Below are positions 61,116 through 64,000 of a DNA stretch of 64,000 nt, piece after piece. Source of the DNA: Streptomyces gelaticus (GTDB lineage: Bacteria; Actinomycetota; Actinomycetes; Streptomycetales; Streptomycetaceae); the NCBI RefSeq assembly GCF_014649535.1, contig NZ_BMTF01000005.1, positions 2,564 to 66,563 on the forward strand. Direction: 5' to 3'. Under the pieces are notes generated by a model that made no database searches, was not told the origin of the DNA, and saw nothing but the letters and a program-made list of their open reading frames with translations. The stretch's first letter is position 1, and each line of letters starts with the position of its first letter. Both the position numbers and the translations under genes were made by a program.

Positions 61116-64000
61116 TTACGACGCTGATTTCGGATTCGTGAGTTTGCGCAGTTCCTTCGCCATGTCATGGGGCGTCGGATTGTGGAAGAGCACCTGCAGG
61201 GGCAGGTCGACCGCGAATGCCTTTTTGATCCGTGCGATCAGCTGTATGGCCAGCAGCGAGTGGCCGCCGCTCTTGAAGAAGTGGCTGTGGACTCCCAGGC
61301 TCCGGTCGTCCAACAGCTCCGACCACAGGCCGGTCAGCAGGATTTCCGTTTCGTCGCCCGGGGGTGTGGCATCCCCTTCGCCGGCGGCGACGGACGGCGC
61401 CTCCGGCATCGCGGACCTGTCCACCTTCCCGTTCCTGGTCATCGGGAAGCTGTCGAGCCTGAGGAGGGCCGACGGGATCATGTACTCCGGCAACCGTCGC
61501 TCCAGCGCCCGCAGGACATGCGCCTCCGTCGTCGTCGGCGGGGCCACGAAGTACGCGACGATGCGCTTGTCCCCGGCGGACCCGTCCCGCAGCATCACCA
61601 CACAGGCGGTGACGCCCGGCTCACGCAGGATCGCTGCCTCGATCTCGCCGAGCTCGATCCGGTAGCCCCGAACCTTGACCTGGTTGTCACGGCGTCCGAT
61701 GAACTCCAAGGTCCCGGTCGAGGTCGACCGCACGATGTCGCCGGTTCGGTACAGTCGGCCCCCGACTCGGCCGGTGAACGAGTCGGGCACGAAGCGCTCG
61801 GCGGTGAAGGCCGGTCGGCCGTGGTAGCCGCGCGCCAGGCGGCCGCCGCCGACGACCAGTTCCCCGGCCACGCCTTGTGGCACGAGCTCACCGGCTTCGT
61901 CGACTATGAAGGCGTCATACCCCGGGAGCGGGACACCGATGCTCAGGGGTTCGTCCGGGTCGATGATCGTCATCGTGGCGGCGTGGGTCTCGGTCGGGCC
62001 GTACAGGTTGTACGCCTGCCAGGGGCCGTCACCCAGCGTGCGCCAGAGCTTCTCGCTGACGGCCTCTCCGATGACGAGCATCCTTGTGCCGGTCGGGATC
62101 TCGTCCAGCACGTCGAAGCTGGTCGCCATGTCCAGTTGAGACGGCGTGCAGTCCATGAGATCGATCTCGTGGCGGATCAGTAGATCGACCAGCAGGTGCG
62201 GATCGCGCCTGACGTCCTCGGGCACGATCACCATCGTCGCTCCGCCGGCCATCCATGAGAACTGGATGACGTGGCCGTCGAAGAAGATCGGGGAGTTGAG
62301 CGCGACCGACTTCGGCTGAGGTCCGTCACCGATGATTTCGTTTGCCAGGGACACGACCAGCCAGTGGATGCCACGATGACTCATCGTCACGGCTTTGGGC
62401 AGACCGGTGGAGCCGGATGTGTAGATGAGGTAGGCGAGGTCGTTGTGGTGCACGCGGACGGCCGGGCGGTCAGACGGGTAGGGGTTCCAGGTGTCCTCGT
62501 CGTCAAGGAGGAGAACCTGTCCTCGGCCTTCGACCTGGGTGAGGGTGTCCTGGTCGGTCAGTACCGTGGTGCTGGCCGCGTCGTCGAGCATGTAGTGGAT
62601 GCGAGCGGGCGGAAGCGCGGGATCGATGGGCAGGTAGGCGGCGCCCGCCTTGAGGATGCCGAGCACCCCGGCGACCATGTGCGGGGACCGCTGGGTGCAC
62701 AGCGCCACCACGTGTTCGGGACCGATGCCCTGCCTGCGCAGTTTCCAGGCGATTCGGTTGGCCCGTTCGTCCAGTTGACGGTACGTCCACGCCTGCTCGG
62801 CGTAGCGGACCGCGATGGCGTCCGGGGTCCTGTCCGCCTGGGATTCGAACTCTTCGTGCAGGCCGACGTGGTCCGGCCACGTCGTCTCCGGTGCGGTCCC
62901 GGCCGCGATGATCTCGGCTCGATCAGCGGCCCGCAACAGTTCCACGCGTGACGTCCGCAGTGTCGCCGGATCGTGTCGCGCCATCGAGTGGAGGATCGTG
63001 AGGTAGTGGCCGACCATACGGCGGATGGTCGTGGCGTCGAAGAGATCCGTCGCGTACGTGAAGCCACCGATCACTCCGCGGGGGTCGTCCACGAGGTCGA
63101 GCACCACGTCGCAAACGGCGAAGCCGTTCTCGAGCCTGGAGAAGTCCAGGCTCAGATCGTGCAGTGACTCGACCCGCGCCACCGCGACATCGAATCCGAA
63201 CATGACCTGGACGACCGGTGACCTGCTCAGGTCCCGCGGAGGCTGTAGGTCTTCCACGACTTGCTCGAACGGCACATCCTGGTTGGCGTACGCGCCGAGG
63301 CAGGTCTCTCGTACTCGGCCCAGCAGCTCGGAAAGGGTGGGATCGCCAGCCAGGTCGGTGCGCAACGCCAAGGTGTTGACGAGGAACCCGATCATTTGCT
63401 CGAGCTCGACCCTGTTGCGGTTCGCGATGGGGGTGCCCACGACGATGTCCGCGACACCGGTGTAGCGAGCGAGAAGGATCTCGAATCCGGTGAGCAAGGT
63501 CATGAAGAGGGTGACCCCTTCACGCTTGCCGAGATCCCGGAGCTTTTCCACCAGATCCGTTGGGATCAGCACCGGCTCGAACGCGCCTCGGTGTGACTGG
63601 ACGGCTGGACGAGGCCGATTCGCCGGAAGGTTCAGCGCGGCCGGTGCATCCGCCAAGCGGTCGCGCCAGTATGCGAGTTGTTCGACGGCCGGTCCACTGG
63701 ACAGCCAGTCTCGTTGCCAGGCCGCGAAGTCGACGTACTGCAGCGACATCGCCGGCAGGTCCGGCGCGGTTCGGTTCACCCGGGCTCGGTAGTAGTGCGC
63801 GAGTTCGCGGGTCAGCACGTTGAAGGACCAGCCGTCGAAGGCGATGTGGTGAATGGTCAGCACCAGGAGGTGCTCTTCTGCGCTGATGCCCAGCAGCCGG
63901 GCTCGCAGCAACGGGCCCGCGGTCAGGTCGAACGGTTCGCGCACGATGTCGTTCACGAGTGCTCTTACGGCGGACTCGTCCCGGTGGTGGAGATCGTGGA
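61116..64000 (-). CDS. NRPS protein: condensation - adenylation - PCP (partial, runs off the window)
   Basis: At least 961 residues; the frame is open to the right edge, so the N-terminus is missing. The visible part starts inside a condensation domain with HHIAFDG (HHxxxDG), GTPIANRNRVELEQMIGFLVNTLALR and then an adenylation domain: LIYTSGSTGLPKAVTMSHRG (A3), SPIFFDGHVIQFSW (A4), NLYGPTETHAAT (A5), LYRTGDIVR (A7), DNQVKVRGYRIELGEIEA (A8) and NGKVDR (A10). A PCP with FFKSGGHSLLAIQL follows, and the protein stops after ~35 more residues with no TE. A hand-aligned pocket is D-G-I-D-L-I-L-A-A-K, not one I can match. Its product would be passed to the C-PCP-TE protein. G+C content is higher than in the left part of the cluster. 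Confidence 0.93.
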   Translation of the reverse strand, partial: HDLHHRDESAVRALVNDIVREPFDLTAGPLLRARLLGISAEEHLLVLTIHHIAFDGWSFNVLTRELAHYYRARVNRTAPDLPAMSLQYVDFAAWQRDWLSSGPAVEQLAYWRDRLADAPAALNLPANRPRPAVQSHRGAFEPVLIPTDLVEKLRDLGKREGVTLFMTLLTGFEILLARYTGVADIVVGTPIANRNRVELEQMIGFLVNTLALRTDLAGDPTLSELLGRVRETCLGAYANQDVPFEQVVEDLQPPRDLSRSPVVQVMFGFDVAVARVESLHDLSLDFSRLENGFAVCDVVLDLVDDPRGVIGGFTYATDLFDATTIRRMVGHYLTILHSMARHDPATLRTSRVELLRAADRAEIIAAGTAPETTWPDHVGLHEEFESQADRTPDAIAVRYAEQAWTYRQLDERANRIAWKLRRQGIGPEHVVALCTQRSPHMVAGVLGILKAGAAYLPIDPALPPARIHYMLDDAASTTVLTDQDTLTQVEGRGQVLLLDDEDTWNPYPSDRPAVRVHHNDLAYLIYTSGSTGLPKAVTMSHRGIHWLVVSLANEIIGDGPQPKSVALNSPIFFDGHVIQFSWMAGGATMVIVPEDVRRDPHLLVDLLIRHEIDLMDCTPSQLDMATSFDVLDEIPTGTRMLVIGEAVSEKLWRTLGDGPWQAYNLYGPTETHAATMTIIDPDEPLSIGVPLPGYDAFIVDEAGELVPQGVAGELVVGGGRLARGYHGRPAFTAERFVPDSFTGRVGGRLYRTGDIVRSTSTGTLEFIGRRDNQVKVRGYRIELGEIEAAILREPGVTACVVMLRDGSAGDKRIVAYFVAPPTTTEAHVLRALERRLPEYMIPSALLRLDSFPMTRNGKVDRSAMPEAPSVAAGEGDATPPGDETEILLTGLWSELLDDRSLGVHSHFFKSGGHSLLAIQLIARIKKAFAVDLPLQVLFHNPTPHDMAKELRKLTNPKSAS

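Noticed and set aside
63956..64000. The start codon at 63956 as the true start of the NRPS protein
   Set aside because: It lies inside a condensation domain and the frame is open to the window edge, so the gene is simply cut.

Overview
The window is high-GC actinobacterial DNA, almost certainly from a Streptomyces chromosome around its replication origin. The evidence is the dnaA-oriC-dnaN core with clustered DnaA boxes, six perfect ParB sites of the GTTTCACGTGAAAC type, a sigma-R type promoter in front of trxBA, GTG/ATG starts with strong G+C third-position bias, and the characteristic order glycosyltransferase - PBP - PadR - ino1 - MFS - cca - DUF6049-like - murJ - pseudokinase - sigM - anti-sigma - trxB - trxA - GNAT - parB - parA - rsmG - khpB - yidC - yidD - rnpA - rpmH - dnaA. 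Everything here is read by eye from the bases and translations. Family names are recalled, not searched.

From 1 to 26 kb lie cell-envelope and chromosome-maintenance genes: a GT87-type membrane glycosyltransferase and a bifunctional class A PBP on the minus strand, inositol-phosphate synthase with a PadR regulator, CCA-adding enzyme, the lipid II flippase gene murJ followed by a membrane pseudokinase, the sigM/anti-sigma pair, thioredoxin reductase and thioredoxin, then the minus-strand parAB-rsmG-khpB-yidC-yidD-rnpA-rpmH block. From 26.8 to 39.7 kb come dnaA, oriC (about 28.9-29.45 kb), dnaN, a short 6-phosphogluconate dehydrogenase, recF, a DciA-like gene, gyrB, gyrA, a DUF3566 protein and tRNA-Ile(GAT). 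From 39.8 to 45.2 kb is a less conserved stretch with a 17-bp tandem repeat, small secreted and membrane proteins, a broken secreted-protein gene, a Ser/Thr kinase, an HTH regulator and tRNA-Ala(TGC).

Immediately after tRNA-Ala a frameshifted, truncated tyrosine-type integrase (45.26-45.92 kb) marks an apparent tRNA-targeted island. From 46.1 kb to the right edge the minus strand carries a non-ribosomal peptide gene cluster that is visibly poorer in G+C in its first ~13 kb. It encodes a class II DAHP synthase, an aminodeoxychorismate synthase, a small chorismate-mutase-like protein and a TyrA/PapC-like dehydrogenase, which together spell a 4-amino-phenylpyruvate / 4-amino-phenylalanine pathway. 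The assembly-line parts are a C-PCP-TE protein without an adenylation domain, a free-standing adenylation enzyme, and a C-A-PCP protein running off the window. Accessory enzymes are a single-chain fusion of a ThiO-like FAD oxidase with a PrmC/HemK-like N-methyltransferase, a threonine-synthase-like PLP enzyme with a zinc ribbon, an unfamiliar TIM-barrel-like protein and an MFS exporter. An internally deleted IS5-type element lies between the exporter and the DAHP synthase. I do not recognise this combination as a known pathway. It is the strongest candidate in the window for an undescribed system, probably making a small peptide containing a (possibly N-methylated) para-amino-phenylalanine unit.
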